In this document: positions 23,044 through 34,234 of the stretch, piece by piece | Layout of the letters: the number at the start of each line of letters is the position of its first letter | Numbering within the stretch: position 1 is the stretch's first letter | Origin: Chamaea fasciata | Lineage: Eukaryota > Chordata > Aves > Passeriformes > Sylviidae | NCBI GenBank assembly: GCA_029207755.1 | Contig: JARCOQ010000002.1 | Coordinates: 110,657,745-110,721,744 of the forward strand | DNA length: 64,000 nucleotides | Reading direction: 5' to 3' | Notes under the pieces: generated by a model | Databases searched by the model: none | Told to the model about the DNA's origin: nothing | What the model saw: only the letters and a program-made list of their open reading frames with translations | Translations under genes and position numbers: made by a program

Positions 23044-24182
23044 TTCAGAGGCAGGATGCTCTGATCAGGGTCTACAAGGTTTACAAAATTCAGGTTTTGA
23101 ATGTTAAGTCTGCACTGACTTTTCACATTATTGGCTTGTAAACCCTTGGTGTCCTGGAGCTCAAGTCACAGGTCTGGATCTTACTAAGGGCAGCTTCTAT
23201 ACACAGACTCATTTATACCCCAGAGATCACCTTGTTTCAAGCATAAAATTTCTGGATGGGAATGGGATTCTCCCTCCAATGAGGGATATAGGTACTTCTA
23301 GAGCACGTGATGGGCACTGCACAGTGCTTTGGCTCAAAAGATGTTTAGAGTTTGGCAGTTTCCTTCCCATATTTACTGTCTCAAAGCACTTACATTCTTA
23401 CGGGAAGCTGCATTTACTGCTTCTTGTTTACTGCTTTATATTCCTTTTTCTTGCACAAGTGACTCTAAAATGCATAAACCAACATGATGATTTTCTGCAG
23501 CAAAGTCCAAAACAAACAAAAGCCTCCACACAAACCTTCCCCCCTCCAAAAAAATCTCTGAAGTTTCAAGCAGTTTTCCCACTTGCAAATGGACTATCAG
23601 TGTTCTTCCAAAGAAGTTTTCAGGTTCATCAAACTGTTTGTTCCAATTCTCCATCGCTCTGATTGCTCCTCGTGTGCTTTGCACTGGTGTTAAATTTTGT
23701 ATGTCTACTTCTGTGAGTTCTGCACAGCATTGAAATGACTGCTGATTCAGAAGGTAACGGGGATTTTTTTTTTTTCCAGGTCAGTAAATATAAGCTTAGG
23801 ATTCAGCATACAGGCTGGTGATGTTGAAAGACCAGCTTTACAGTTTCTGACCTAAACAGGAAAAGTCAGTCTATTATCTGAAAGGAGTAGAAAACAGGGG
23901 ACTGGGAGGTAAAGCTGTGGTCAGGCATTCCTTCAGCAAACTTTTGAAAGACTCACTTGCATTTGGAGTTTGGGAGACACAAGATTGCAGCTTTGTCAAG
24001 CTTTTTGGTATGTTGAAGTACAGAATCAAAATTATAATTTTTTTTTCCCATAAACAGAGGTGTCTTTGAATTGTTTCCTCCTTCTGAAGCTTTAAAAAAA
24101 GATTCCCGCACCCAGGCAGCTGCTGACTGTCAAGTCTTATAGGATGATGATTAAAATATATTTTCATAACTCAGTTCCTGAA

Positions 24183-24240
24183 GGTGTATACATATATACA
24201 GGCACATATATAGGTATATTTGTATAAACCTAAGTATGTA
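24183..24240. repeat. AT-rich (TATACA)-like microsatellite
   Basis: Degenerate TATACATATATA and ATATATAGGTATAT sequence of alternating purine-pyrimidine character. Confidence 0.7.
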
Positions 24241-24616
24241 TGACAGGAATGCAGGTTTTCAATTCATGTCTACAAATGATTTAGACTCTGGCTTCATGAC
24301 CACAGATGGGGAGTTTGGAATATGGATTATTTTCATGCAGTCTTTGAGATGGAGACCAAGGATCGTGGGATCCCTGCTGTCCTCCACAGAAAAGGAATAG
24401 TGTGGGGATGTAAAGCATGGTACCCACACTACACAGCTATTCAAAAGGCACCTTCTTTGTCAAAGATCTGTTCCCCAGGTCATTTAAAACTCATGTGCAA
24501 CACTAGGAAACCACTGTTAGATGAACCCAGCTAGAAACTGGGAAGCTTTCCAGCGAGTCCCTGTCACAGGCTGGTAGTTCTGTCTCTCCACAGCACTCAG
24601 GGTGACAGCAGAGCAT

Positions 24617-24657
24617 CTCCCAGGTATTTTGTACTCCCAGGTATTTTGTACTCCCAG
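24617..24657. repeat. 17-bp tandem repeat, 2.4 copies
   Basis: CTCCCAGGTATTTTGTA occurs at 24617-24633 and 24634-24650 without mismatch and starts a third time at 24651-24657. The identity points to recent slippage or duplication. Confidence 0.95.
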
Positions 24658-25099
24658 AACCAGGCTGCAATATGAAAATGCTCTGTACACATAGGATTAG
24701 GGCATGGTGATCCCACAATCCCCCAGCCACATGAGAACCCAGGAGCACATCTCTGAAGGCCTGGATGGCAGGACTAACTACAGGATCATCCTTCTGCATA
24801 AATAAGGGATTTTTTGGAATAAAGCTTCATGAGAAATGTAAATTTGGGAGAAGCTGTCTGATTTCTATGCTGCTGAGGCTTTCTGAACAGTAGCACCAGA
24901 TGCCAAAAAAGAAGCAAGAGGAAAGTGCAAACCCAAACCTGCTTCTCAACAGCAAAGAAAGAGAGCAAGGCCATTCCTGTCACCATCTCACGTTCAGGGA
25001 CAGCTTTGATCCCAGGGACAGTAGCAAAGGAAAGGCAGCACCACTCTGAGACATACATATCTTATGCCACACACTAAATCTTCACAGAAACAGAGACAC

Positions 25100-25264
25100 C
25101 ACTCAAAATTAATAGACAAAAACCTCCCAACCAACCAATCAACCAAAAAATACCCCTATCGAGCACAACAACAACAACCAACCAAAAATGCCCCACAAAA
25201 ACAAAACAAAGGAAACCCCCACAAACAAACAAAAAAACAACCAAGCAAAAAAACCCAAACAAAG
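25100..25264. repeat. A/C-rich low-complexity region
   Basis: Mixed AACC, CAA, CAAA and A4-6C units without fixed period, almost free of G and T on the plus strand. The open frames it produces are rich in Q, K, N, T and P and are compositional artefacts. Confidence 0.85.
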
Positions 25265-26397
25265 TGTCCCTAACTTTTCAGGCAGCTCTTGCTGCTGCTC
25301 CTGTGAGTGGCCATTTCAGAGCACTCAACTCCCTAATTTGGCCCTTTCTTTTGGTGACTGTCTGTCTGCCAGGCACAATGTATGTAATCCATAAGGAGAA
25401 ACACTTGGAGGCGGAAATAGGTGGATGGATGAGACCCAGCAGAGTCTGAACAGAGGAAGCCACATAACACCCCAGCCCCAGGTGAAGACTACACTGGCAG
25501 GTGGCTCAGGGGAGGAAGAGCTGATGGTTTCAGACTTTGGCAGCGTTCCCAGTTTGCAAGGATCAGCAGAGGGAATTGCACAAGCGCTGGGATCAGGCAC
25601 AGGAGTGGAAGGGGAGGGAGGAACTGATCCTTCTGCTGGGGTCTTGTCTGGATAATACGGTCAGAGCTGGACAGCAAAGCCTTGCTGAAGTAATTGAAGG
25701 AAGCTGGATGTGGAGGGAGAAGGTGAGCCAAGAACATGGAGGGGTGAAGGAAATCAATACAATTATCTCACCAGCTACCTTCTGAACCAGAGCAAACGTG
25801 GCTTGCAAGCACTGATGCTGGAGAGGAGTAGTGCAGACGTGAGGGGACCAGAAAAATCTATAATATTCTGGCAGTGTTACTGGAGAAAGACATTTGCTTC
25901 TTGGAAATTTTTATACAGTCAGAAAAATAAAGATTTGATTTCTGTGTGGAGAGAAAATGAGATTTTTTGTACCTTTCTCTGTTGTTGAAAATTGGCTGAA
26001 ATTTAAAATTAAGAAGTCAAAGAAGACAGAAATACCTATGTTAAAATAATTTGCTTAAAATCTTTTACGAGCATGTGGAAATTTGGGGCTTCTTTTTCTG
26101 TATTTTAACTGGACATTCGAACAAAATCTATGTGGAAAGTGTTGGTCCATTATATAGTATTTCCCAGCCAGGATTAGTGGGATTTTAAATCAATATCTTC
26201 AGGGCTAAAGGGATGAGCACTTTTCACTTGAAATAAAGGAATAGCTGCTGGTATTATCTGTTGTAGTAAATTGTTCATGTTGGCCACTTCCTCAAGCATG
26301 ATAAAGATTGATACACTGACAAGTAGGCAACACTAGGGGAAGCAGATATTTCCCACTGCCTGGCACAAGGCTGTCATCCATGCAAAATAAAACACTT

Positions 26398-26460
26398 AAT
26401 ATAATCATTAATGAATGATTAGTCATTTTTTATTATAGTCATTTCATAATAATCATTAGT
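26398..26460. promoter_or_regulatory. AT-rich cluster of TAATCATTA homeodomain-type sites
   Basis: TAATCATTA occurs at 26402-26410 and again at 26450-26458. TAATCATT (26402-26409) and AATGATTA (26414-26421) form perfect 8-bp inverted arms with a 4-nt loop. TAAT..ATTA is the canonical binding form for paired homeodomains. In A/T-rich DNA such words are common, so function is uncertain. Confidence 0.35.
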
Positions 26461-26719
26461 ATGAATTAATACTGCCTCAGGGAGCACAAGAGCTATGAGG
26501 AACTTCTCTGTGCTCCTCAGCTAAAAGGAACAGACTTTCCTGCAACCCATGGAGGTGTTTGGTTACCTGAGCTGCAGCCTTTGCCCTTTGTTACAGCACA
26601 GACATGGCACCCAAAACTGATGTTAGGACTGATATGAAGATATGGAACCTGTTCATTCCCTATGCCTTGTGTAATTTTTTCATCAATTATGCTCCAAAAT
26701 CAGATTACTAGGTGAAGAC

Positions 26720-26745
26720 TTTTTTTTTCTTTTCTTTTTTTTTTT
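26720..26745. repeat. T-rich tract with C interruptions
   Basis: Twenty-six pyrimidines, all T except two C residues. Simple low-complexity DNA. Confidence 0.8.
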
Positions 26746-27122
26746 GGTGCCTCAAATGTGCGTAGGAAATCCTTTCCATTAATCTCTCCTTCCTGAGTGT
26801 GAACACAAAGCTAACAGAGCACCCTGTCCCCGGCTCTCACACGCCAGCACCATGCATGCAGGCAGGTAATGCTCTGCTTAGCCTGGAGTACTGGTAGGAT
26901 GTGATTTCCTGTAGTTTTTGAAACATCCCTAAGTCCCCATCGAGCTGTACCTCGTGCAATATTTGTTCAGCTCAGGGAATGCAGAATTGCCCTGACTTGC
27001 ATGAGAGGCTGGGAACTGCTCCCACATAGCTGAGACAGGGGGAGGACCTTGTCAAGGTACAAGGAGCTTTGCACAGGTGACCTGCTTGGATTTCAACCAA
27101 ATTCAGATCACATTTGGACATC

Positions 27123-27139
27123 TTTTTTTTTTTTTTTTT
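27123..27139. repeat. T17 homopolymer
   Basis: Seventeen T residues in unique flanking sequence. Confidence 0.85.
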
Positions 27140-28790
27140 GTCTGTATAAGGTATAAAGGAAAGAGCAGATCAAAGAACGTGAGGCACAGAGCTGAAAATG
27201 GACATCCATTCACTCTAGGGAAAAAAAGCCTTACATTTCCCTTCCATGCCTCTTCTTTACAGCCTACATGGAACACTTCCCAAACCAGTAATTTATGGGT
27301 TTTAAAAGTGTTCAGAATTCAGGATTTTTAACTATGAAAACCACCTAAGATTGTTGGCAATTTGCCTGTCTTTATGTTAGCTGTTTTTCATCTGATGATC
27401 CGTGATTCTATGAATTAAAAAGGAGATGTTATTAAGCGTGGAGGGGAGAAACAACAACAACAAAAAAACCCCAACTAATTATAGTGTTAATTTTGAAAAA
27501 AAAAAAAGTTTGAAAAACCCCATGTTTATTTTTACAGAATTTGATTGTGTTTTTTCCCCCCAAAAGTAGGATTTTAAATTTCACTTTGTTCAGTTGTTTT
27601 GAATTTGAATATAAAATATATTTTGAGAAAATTATTCCATTACGAAATGTTATGCTATATAATGTATACGATGAAGTACATTATTATAAATTAAAAAGCA
27701 TTTCCTGAGCATCTGAAATTTTAGTTCTTTTTGAAATGATGTGTTTATTCCTTCTCAGTTGTGCAAGATTAAAACATACTCATTAAACACTTATTTTTCA
27801 AAGAGCTATACAAATGCTTTTTACCTCTCATTCTGAATAGTGTCTATGATAAAATTGTAGTGACTTATATCAAAAGGAAAACTGACTCTTAATGATATGT
27901 TGGCATCTCATGTAATCTGTTATCAAAAATTGTTTAGACTGGAATAAAGCTACTTAAAATATCACATATATCTTAGAAAGATAAATTATTTAACTAAATC
28001 ATAGAACTACATAAATTATCTTTCCATCTTATCACGTTTTTTATGTTAAGAGCAAAGTTTTCCTATCAATGCAGGAAACACTTTTTTCTCCTGATCAGTC
28101 ATACTCTACTGCCTTGATGGAGGTAGAAGTAAAGCTGTAATTCTGAAAAGTTATTAATCCATTTGCAGTGCTTTAAAAAATGGAAGAATAATTACAGATT
28201 TTTATGAGGGGTTAAAGTGTATTTTATGTTTTGCACTTTTCTCAGTTCCTATTTCATTGTCAGTTTGCATGGGTTCAATTTGAGTTTTACAAGCTTCTAA
28301 GGAATCAAGGAATATAGCTGAAGTTATAATTTCTTGAAGTTTCATTCTAAAATATTTTAAATTGTGAACTTCTCTTTTATCAAGGTCCTGACAAAATATC
28401 AAAGTGTCAAGGTTTTGAGGTAAAATTTTAAAAAATGCTTTCAAGCTTTCAAGATTTTCTCTGGTTGGCCAGAAGAAAGTGGAATGCTTGGAAGTTATTC
28501 TGCAATTGTAGTTCAAACACCTTTTCCTAACAGATTAATAATTAATCCTTTTTCAGAAGTATATTATGAACCTATTCTGCAAACACTTAAACCAACACCA
28601 CAAATAATTTCAGACTCAGGACTTGAAATACTTCTGGAAAAGATTTAATGGTTGTGTCTGACCTGCAAGCATAAATTGAAGTTGCCAAATCCAGGATCAA
28701 ATATTTCTGTGATTGCAAATTGAATTCAGGTTCCACAGCGTTCATTAAAAGTCGGGTTTCAGGTTGATATTTGGTTCAGTTAGTGCTGTT

Positions 28791-28806
28791 AAAAAAAAAA
28801 AAAAAA
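28791..28806. repeat. A16 homopolymer
   Basis: Sixteen A residues. No retrogene body is recognised upstream. Confidence 0.85.
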
Positions 28807-29122
28807 GCAGTTCTAGGAAGGAGGTGGAGGGTATGTTGGTTCCATATTTTCATTTTTTAGGACGCTTATATGTAAGAAAAATATACTGCAAAGGAATAGC
28901 AAAATCACTTCTTACAAAATCATCCTCTTACAGAAATTCTTCTTGAAATTCTGTTTAGGCATCTGTTCTCCACAGAGCTTGTTGTACGGTCTTTTTCTGT
29001 GGTTTTGATATTTTAAATTCAATTTGTTACGCACCTTTTGAGCAAGGAGATTCTTTTATTCCCCAGATCTCCTTCAGATTTTTGGGTTGAGAACTTTGGG
29101 ATGCAACTGTTGACAATTTTAC

Positions 29123-29123
<1 letters not shown>

Positions 29124-29162
<39 letters not shown>

Positions 29163-29184
29163 AATAAATAAATAAATAAATAAA
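29124..29184 (+). repeat. A37 followed by (TAAA)6 microsatellite
   Basis: Thirty-seven consecutive A residues at 29124-29160 are followed by six TAAA units at 29161-29184. This is the longest homopolymer in the window. A pure A-run grading into a patterned A-rich microsatellite is typical of retroposition tails, but the upstream 150 bp match no element or gene I recognise. Such tracts are prone to length error in sequencing and assembly. Confidence 0.95.
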
Positions 29185-29295
29185 ATCTGCCAGTTCCAAG
29201 GCTTTGAGTCTTGTGAACATTTTTCACAGACAGAGAAGGCGTAGGAGTAGATCTGGAGAATCTCCTAACTTTTTCACGAGCCCTCGGCAAAGCTC

Positions 29296-29315
29296 TGCTG
29301 CTTTCAACAGCAGCA
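29296..29315. other. Short hairpin TGCTGCT/AGCAGCA
   Basis: Perfect 7-bp arms around TTCAAC, in the unique segment that follows the A37/(TAAA)6 tract. It is probably incidental. Confidence 0.5.
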
Positions 29316-31395
29316 CCACCAAAATTCCCCTGCTCTTCCAGTGCTTTCAGCCCAGGCCACAGACCTATTGCTCAGGGCAGCAGCACTCCCTGTTCCCAGC
29401 TGCAGGGCTTGGGATGGGAGTGGATGGGAGCCAGCCAGGGTGTCCCTGCTCTGTCAGGATCTGCTGTTCAGGACATTTGTATTCACAGCCTGCAAGTTCG
29501 CTGTAAGTCTGACTTCTGCTTCGCCTCCGAATATGTCTAGAATGTCTTTCCTTTCCTTTTTGGTTTTTTTTTCCTTTTTAATTGGAAAATGGCTAAAAGT
29601 TCTCCCTGACCTTTTTATCTTGCCGGCTATGCCCCTGCCTTTCTATTAATAACAGGCTTTGGGGAGTGTTTCGTCTGCTCTGGCAGCAGAACTGCTATTT
29701 CTTACTCAGTTTGGTATCTGCAATTACAGTACTTTTCTGAAGTGCAAAAGACATCTATAAAAATCAAACCCATTTCCCTGCTTAGCATCAGACACAGAGC
29801 AGCAGCTCATGGCTGCTTCCAGCTTACATCAGGTTTTCCATCTTTTCTTTGGAATTCTGCAGTGATCACTGCTTGCTGTCAGGTGAAGGACCCTCAGTGA
29901 AGTGGCAGGAATAATGTGCATCATCAGAGAGAATGCTGAGCTTGGCTTGGACATTTACTGATGTCTTGGTTAAGACATTCAGCTCCTTACTGTGTCCTGC
30001 ATTTCCAAGACATCAAGAGATGTACAGCGAGAGATCATCCTTGAAGGCAGTGCTAGTGGGAAGCTGGAGAAGGAATGCTCTTCATTTCCAAGGCCGTATT
30101 TTCTTCCTTTTGGATGGGCAGTAATGGTGAGGCTGATTTCCTCTACCCGCTCTCCATGTGGTCTGCAAGGTTTTCAAGAGGTCACCTGATATCCCGGGAG
30201 ATTCCCGAAGACAAATAAGTGTTAATGGGGTGGCTTAAAATGCAAGAAGCTGCTGTTGGTGGATCAGGGAGCATCTGCAGTTTCAGGGTACTCCCTGAGA
30301 GGGTCAGTGATATTCTCACTGGGATCTCTTGATTCAGGTTTAGAAAAACTGCTGCTGGTCATAACTGGCCAGGCCCAGCAGGGAGTGACCTCCTTGCATG
30401 CAAAGTTTCAGGCTGTCAATAAATCACAAGCCCGTTTCACTCTTTCATCCGTTCTCCCTCTCTTCCCAGACAGTCTTTCTTTCCAATGCACCTATGGGGG
30501 AACCTATCTATCCATTCATGATCAAAACTTACACCGTGTCATGCCATTATGGGGTTATTTTGATCGTGTAGGTCCACAGTGCTTTTTATGGGAACAGAGT
30601 TTCTGAACAGCCCTCTTAGAGGAAGCCCAATGTGCTTTGTTCTCATCCCACAGCCAGGCAGTCCCCTAGTGGGGAGAAAAGGTGCATTAACAGATCCCCA
30701 AGGTCCCTGGTCCTTCCAAGCCCAGCACTTTACTCAGGTAATGGACTCTGTCCATCCTTGGGTTCCCCACCAGCCTCAGAGTAACTCCTTTCCCCAAACC
30801 ACGCAGCCAGTTGACCTTTACTCCCACCCCAGAACTGGTCCCATCTCCAGCACCACTGCAGCATCCCTAGCTTTTAATCCCATGTGGGACAGGCTGGTCC
30901 CCACCTGGCTGCTGCTGGCAGACAAGGCAAATCCCAGGAGGGAAGAGTTATGGATGCAGCCGCTGCAATAAGCAGTGAATTGACTGCGAGCCTGCCCCAA
31001 CTGAGCTGTCTGCCTGCTGATAATCTGCACAAAGGGTTTGTTTTCTTTGGGTTTGTGTTTTCCATCAGCCTCTTGTTTTCTTCCATGAATTCTGCGTCGC
31101 CTCTTGTGTTTTACCTTTCCTGGCAAAACTGTTTCTCCTCATGACACATAGCTCTCCCCCAGGGACGGTTATGTAAGGTATTGCTGCTTGGTGTTTGTAC
31201 AACCCTACATCTTGATCCCCTGTAGAGAGCACATTGTGTATCCTACTGGCAGCAAACAAAAGCAGTTTCCTATAGAAAATACACAAGTCTTGCCTCTGTG
31301 CTTGCATGTTTAGGCAAACACCCTCCTGTGTTTCGGGATGCAAAGGAAGAGCACGATCAGTACCTGCTATCCTGGTGATGAGTGGATTCAAATGG

Positions 31396-31468
31396 AACAA
31401 ACAAAAAAAACCCCCCCAAGAACAAAAAACAAAACAAATAAAAACACCACCACAACAACAAAAAAGAA
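31396..31468. repeat. A/C-rich low-complexity region
   Basis: AACAAAC units, A8C7, AAAACA and CCACCACAACAACA units on a plus strand nearly free of G and T. Same texture as 25100-25264. Confidence 0.85.
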
Positions 31469-32730
31469 ATCCTCTTAACAAGGAGGAAAGGCTGCTCTTC
31501 TCTAGTCTATGTTGTATATATAACTTTCACAATTCACACTCTCATACCACTTTAAATGCAAACAGCTCTTCCAGCCAGCAGCATCACAGTTGTTTCAAGG
31601 ACAAACACGTTTGTTTTGTCTTTAAATGAATGTTTTCATCCTGAGTGGCAGTGGAGAGGCTACCTCTTTCTCGGGAGGCTCCTTGGGTTTCAGCTAGTGA
31701 GACAGAGTAACAATTTCTTTAAAAGGGAAAGAGCCAGGCAAAAATTCCACCTCCCAACCTCCCAGTTCTAACTGATCTGAGTGTTTGACACACTCCTGTT
31801 GTGGGTAAGGTGTAGGTGTCCTTGCAGAGGAAAAAAAAATTATAAATACCTGCTTTCCTCACCATCTTTTCCTCTCTGTGGCTGGATGATTTGTGTCTTC
31901 CCTTCTCCTGCCTCCAGCCTTCCCCTAGACACAAGCTGTATTTTATGTAGCTGCAGTGCACTTTGGTCATACAGGTGATGGACTAAGCCCCACCAACTAA
32001 GCCAGAACCGCAGCTATTCAAACTCTGGCTGTTGGGGTGGGCTGGGTTCGGTTTTTGGGGGCAAGGAGTGTGTCCATCCTGCAACATGCAGTGTGGCGAA
32101 TGCTGGTGACTACCTGCATGACAGCTAGGGGGGCCACAGTGCCTTGGAGCAGCTTGGCTGCATAGCCTCGGGATGAGCATCCCTGTGAGCCCTTGGGCTG
32201 CCCAAACACAGAGTGCATCAGCTTCTGCCTCGACCAGACTGATCTGAGAAAGGCCACTTGTAGCATTTCCTGCTGCTTTCTTCAGTCTTCCAGGGCCAAA
32301 ACAAGAATAAAGGTGTTCCTGAGCCCGGGTGGAACAGATGGCAGAGATGTGAGGCTCTCTGGGTGATGTGGCAGAACGTGCTCAGTGTCAAGGTCAAGGG
32401 AAGGGCTGGCTTCGAGGCTGGAGTGCTGGTTTGCCCTGGGGGGAAGAAATGGTCCTGGATAGATGGATAGAGCTTTGTTATCTCTCAAACAGGGGATTTC
32501 TAAGTGAACAGAAGCCGAGTTGTGCAGAGGTGAGGGAGCTTGGTAAAGCTCTGAACATGTGGGGAAGGCCAAGGCTGGCAAGGATGAGTACAAAGAAAAT
32601 AATTAATCCTTAATGAACGTGTGAGTGGGAGGCTTAAGGGGATAGCTGAGGAGGGATGGAGCAATACCGGAGAGGGAGAGGTTGGGAATTCAATGAAATA
32701 GCAGAAGAGTTGCACAGAGTAAAATGCAAA

Positions 32731-32764
32731 ACTAACAAAACAAACAAAACAAAACCTAACAAAA
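32731..32764. repeat. A/C-rich (AACAAAAC)n
   Basis: Short imperfect AAAC/CAAA microsatellite. Confidence 0.8.
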
Positions 32765-33086
32765 GTTTCCCTTGGCATTACTGCAGATTGCTCCATTTTT
32801 TTTCCTACCCTGTCAAACAAAAACACTCCCTGTAACAGCTTCCAGCTCCTTACCTACCTCCCAGTTTCTATCCTACAGCAATGTTTCCCAAACAGCAAGG
32901 TGCACCCCTCCAGGGAAGGAAGAGGGAGCAAAGCCCAGAGAGAGAATGAGAGATGCAAGAAGCCTGTGAATACTTGACTCATTCATTTTGCAACCCCATT
33001 CAGGCTCCCTGTCTCTAAAATCAAGGCCCTCACAGGAAAAAATTCCAAACCATTCATTTTCATTCTCTATCTAAAACCAAACACAT

Positions 33087-33139
33087 AACAACAACAACAA
33101 CAATATATATATATGTATATAATTTTTTTTTTTTTATAA
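33087..33139. repeat. Compound microsatellite (AAC)n-(TA)n-T13
   Basis: Five AAC units grade into a TA run with one G interruption, then 13 T residues at 33123-33135. Confidence 0.85.
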
Positions 33140-34163
33140 AGGCAGTTAGAGGCCCTTCTGACCAGCCCAGTTCCTACACCTGCTGAAAGCTGTCACAGCA
33201 CCTGTGCTGCACTGGGGATCACCTGGGTGCCTCTGAGCCACACAGCCATGCTGGTGGTGTGGCTCCTTCAGCAGACACCTGTCAGCAAAGCAGCGTCCTC
33301 TCCCATCTGCAGTCCCTATACTGAAGGTGATTTTGGCTCTCCTGACCATCCTCAAAGTTGGGTTTTTCCTCATGTTTAAATCACAATCCCCTTTCCATCC
33401 CATGTGACAAGATTAATCATTAGATCAGTAACTTTATTCCTTCGTTTTTCTACCTTCATGTTATAAACCTGTTAGAAATGTCTTACGTGTTTCATTGTGT
33501 TGGGAGTATGGGATTGGAAAATTTTTACTATCCTGCTCTGCTTGAGAAACTGGAAACTTGAATACATCAAAGGTATCAGACCCAGTTACTGCCAAGAGCA
33601 AGATCTGTGTCCTTTTCCCCAGCACTCATTGCTTACAGACATGGAGTGAAGCGTGGCTTACATTTCTCCCACTTGTCTCCCATATTTTTGGAGTGTCAGA
33701 TCTGATAGACCCTTCAGTCGTTCTGCTTTTCCACTTATTTTCCTCTGCTCTAAATTCAGTGCAATCCTGGCATTGAGACATTCAGTGGGTTTGGTGGGAG
33801 CACAGCACATCAGAAACGTTCTCTCCGTTCCATGCCTGCTTCCATCTGCCCCTGCTCGAAAGAAAATGTTTTTCCGCACGTTCTCCAGCTCCAGCACTGG
33901 AGCCATGAAAAGGGGTGGCACATCTCCCTCTGATTGCTGCTCACTCCTGCCCTGGCTGTAGCCATGCTCAGGGGGAGCAGGGACCTGCAGAACAACAGCT
34001 TGTGGCAGGCAGCTGCTGCTGCTCTGCAGCGCACTCCAGGGCAAGTCGTGCTGCTTCACACAACCAAAATCTGCCTGAAGGAGGAAAAAACCCACAACTT
34101 TGCATAAATGCTACTGGGAACAAACCCAGAATGGGAAACCAGCTAGTTCTGTTTCATTGCTGA

Positions 34164-34203
34164 TTTTTTCTTTTTTTTCTTTTTTTCTTTTTTTCTTTTT
34201 TTC

Positions 34204-34229
<26 letters not shown>
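34164..34229. repeat. Polypyrimidine tract, (TTTTTTTC)n and T26
   Basis: Repeated T6-8C units end in an uninterrupted run of 26 T at 34204-34229. Pure pyrimidine for about 66 bases. Confidence 0.9.

Positions 34230-34234
<5 letters not shown>

Noticed and set aside
23762..23779. T-tract followed by CAG as a splice acceptor
   Set aside because: No open, recognisable exon follows; such sites are frequent by chance.
25100..25264. Q/N/K/P-rich open frame
   Set aside because: Purely a consequence of A/C-rich low-complexity DNA.
27398..27414. GTGATTCTATGAAT resembling a CR1 3' terminus
   Set aside because: Only about 14 bases match and the upstream sequence has no CR1 character.
28202..28516. 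A 104-codon minus-strand frame in A/T-rich DNA with protein-like composition
   Set aside because: No ATG start, no recognisable domain or splice context. A rough chance estimate allows about ten frames of this length in the window.
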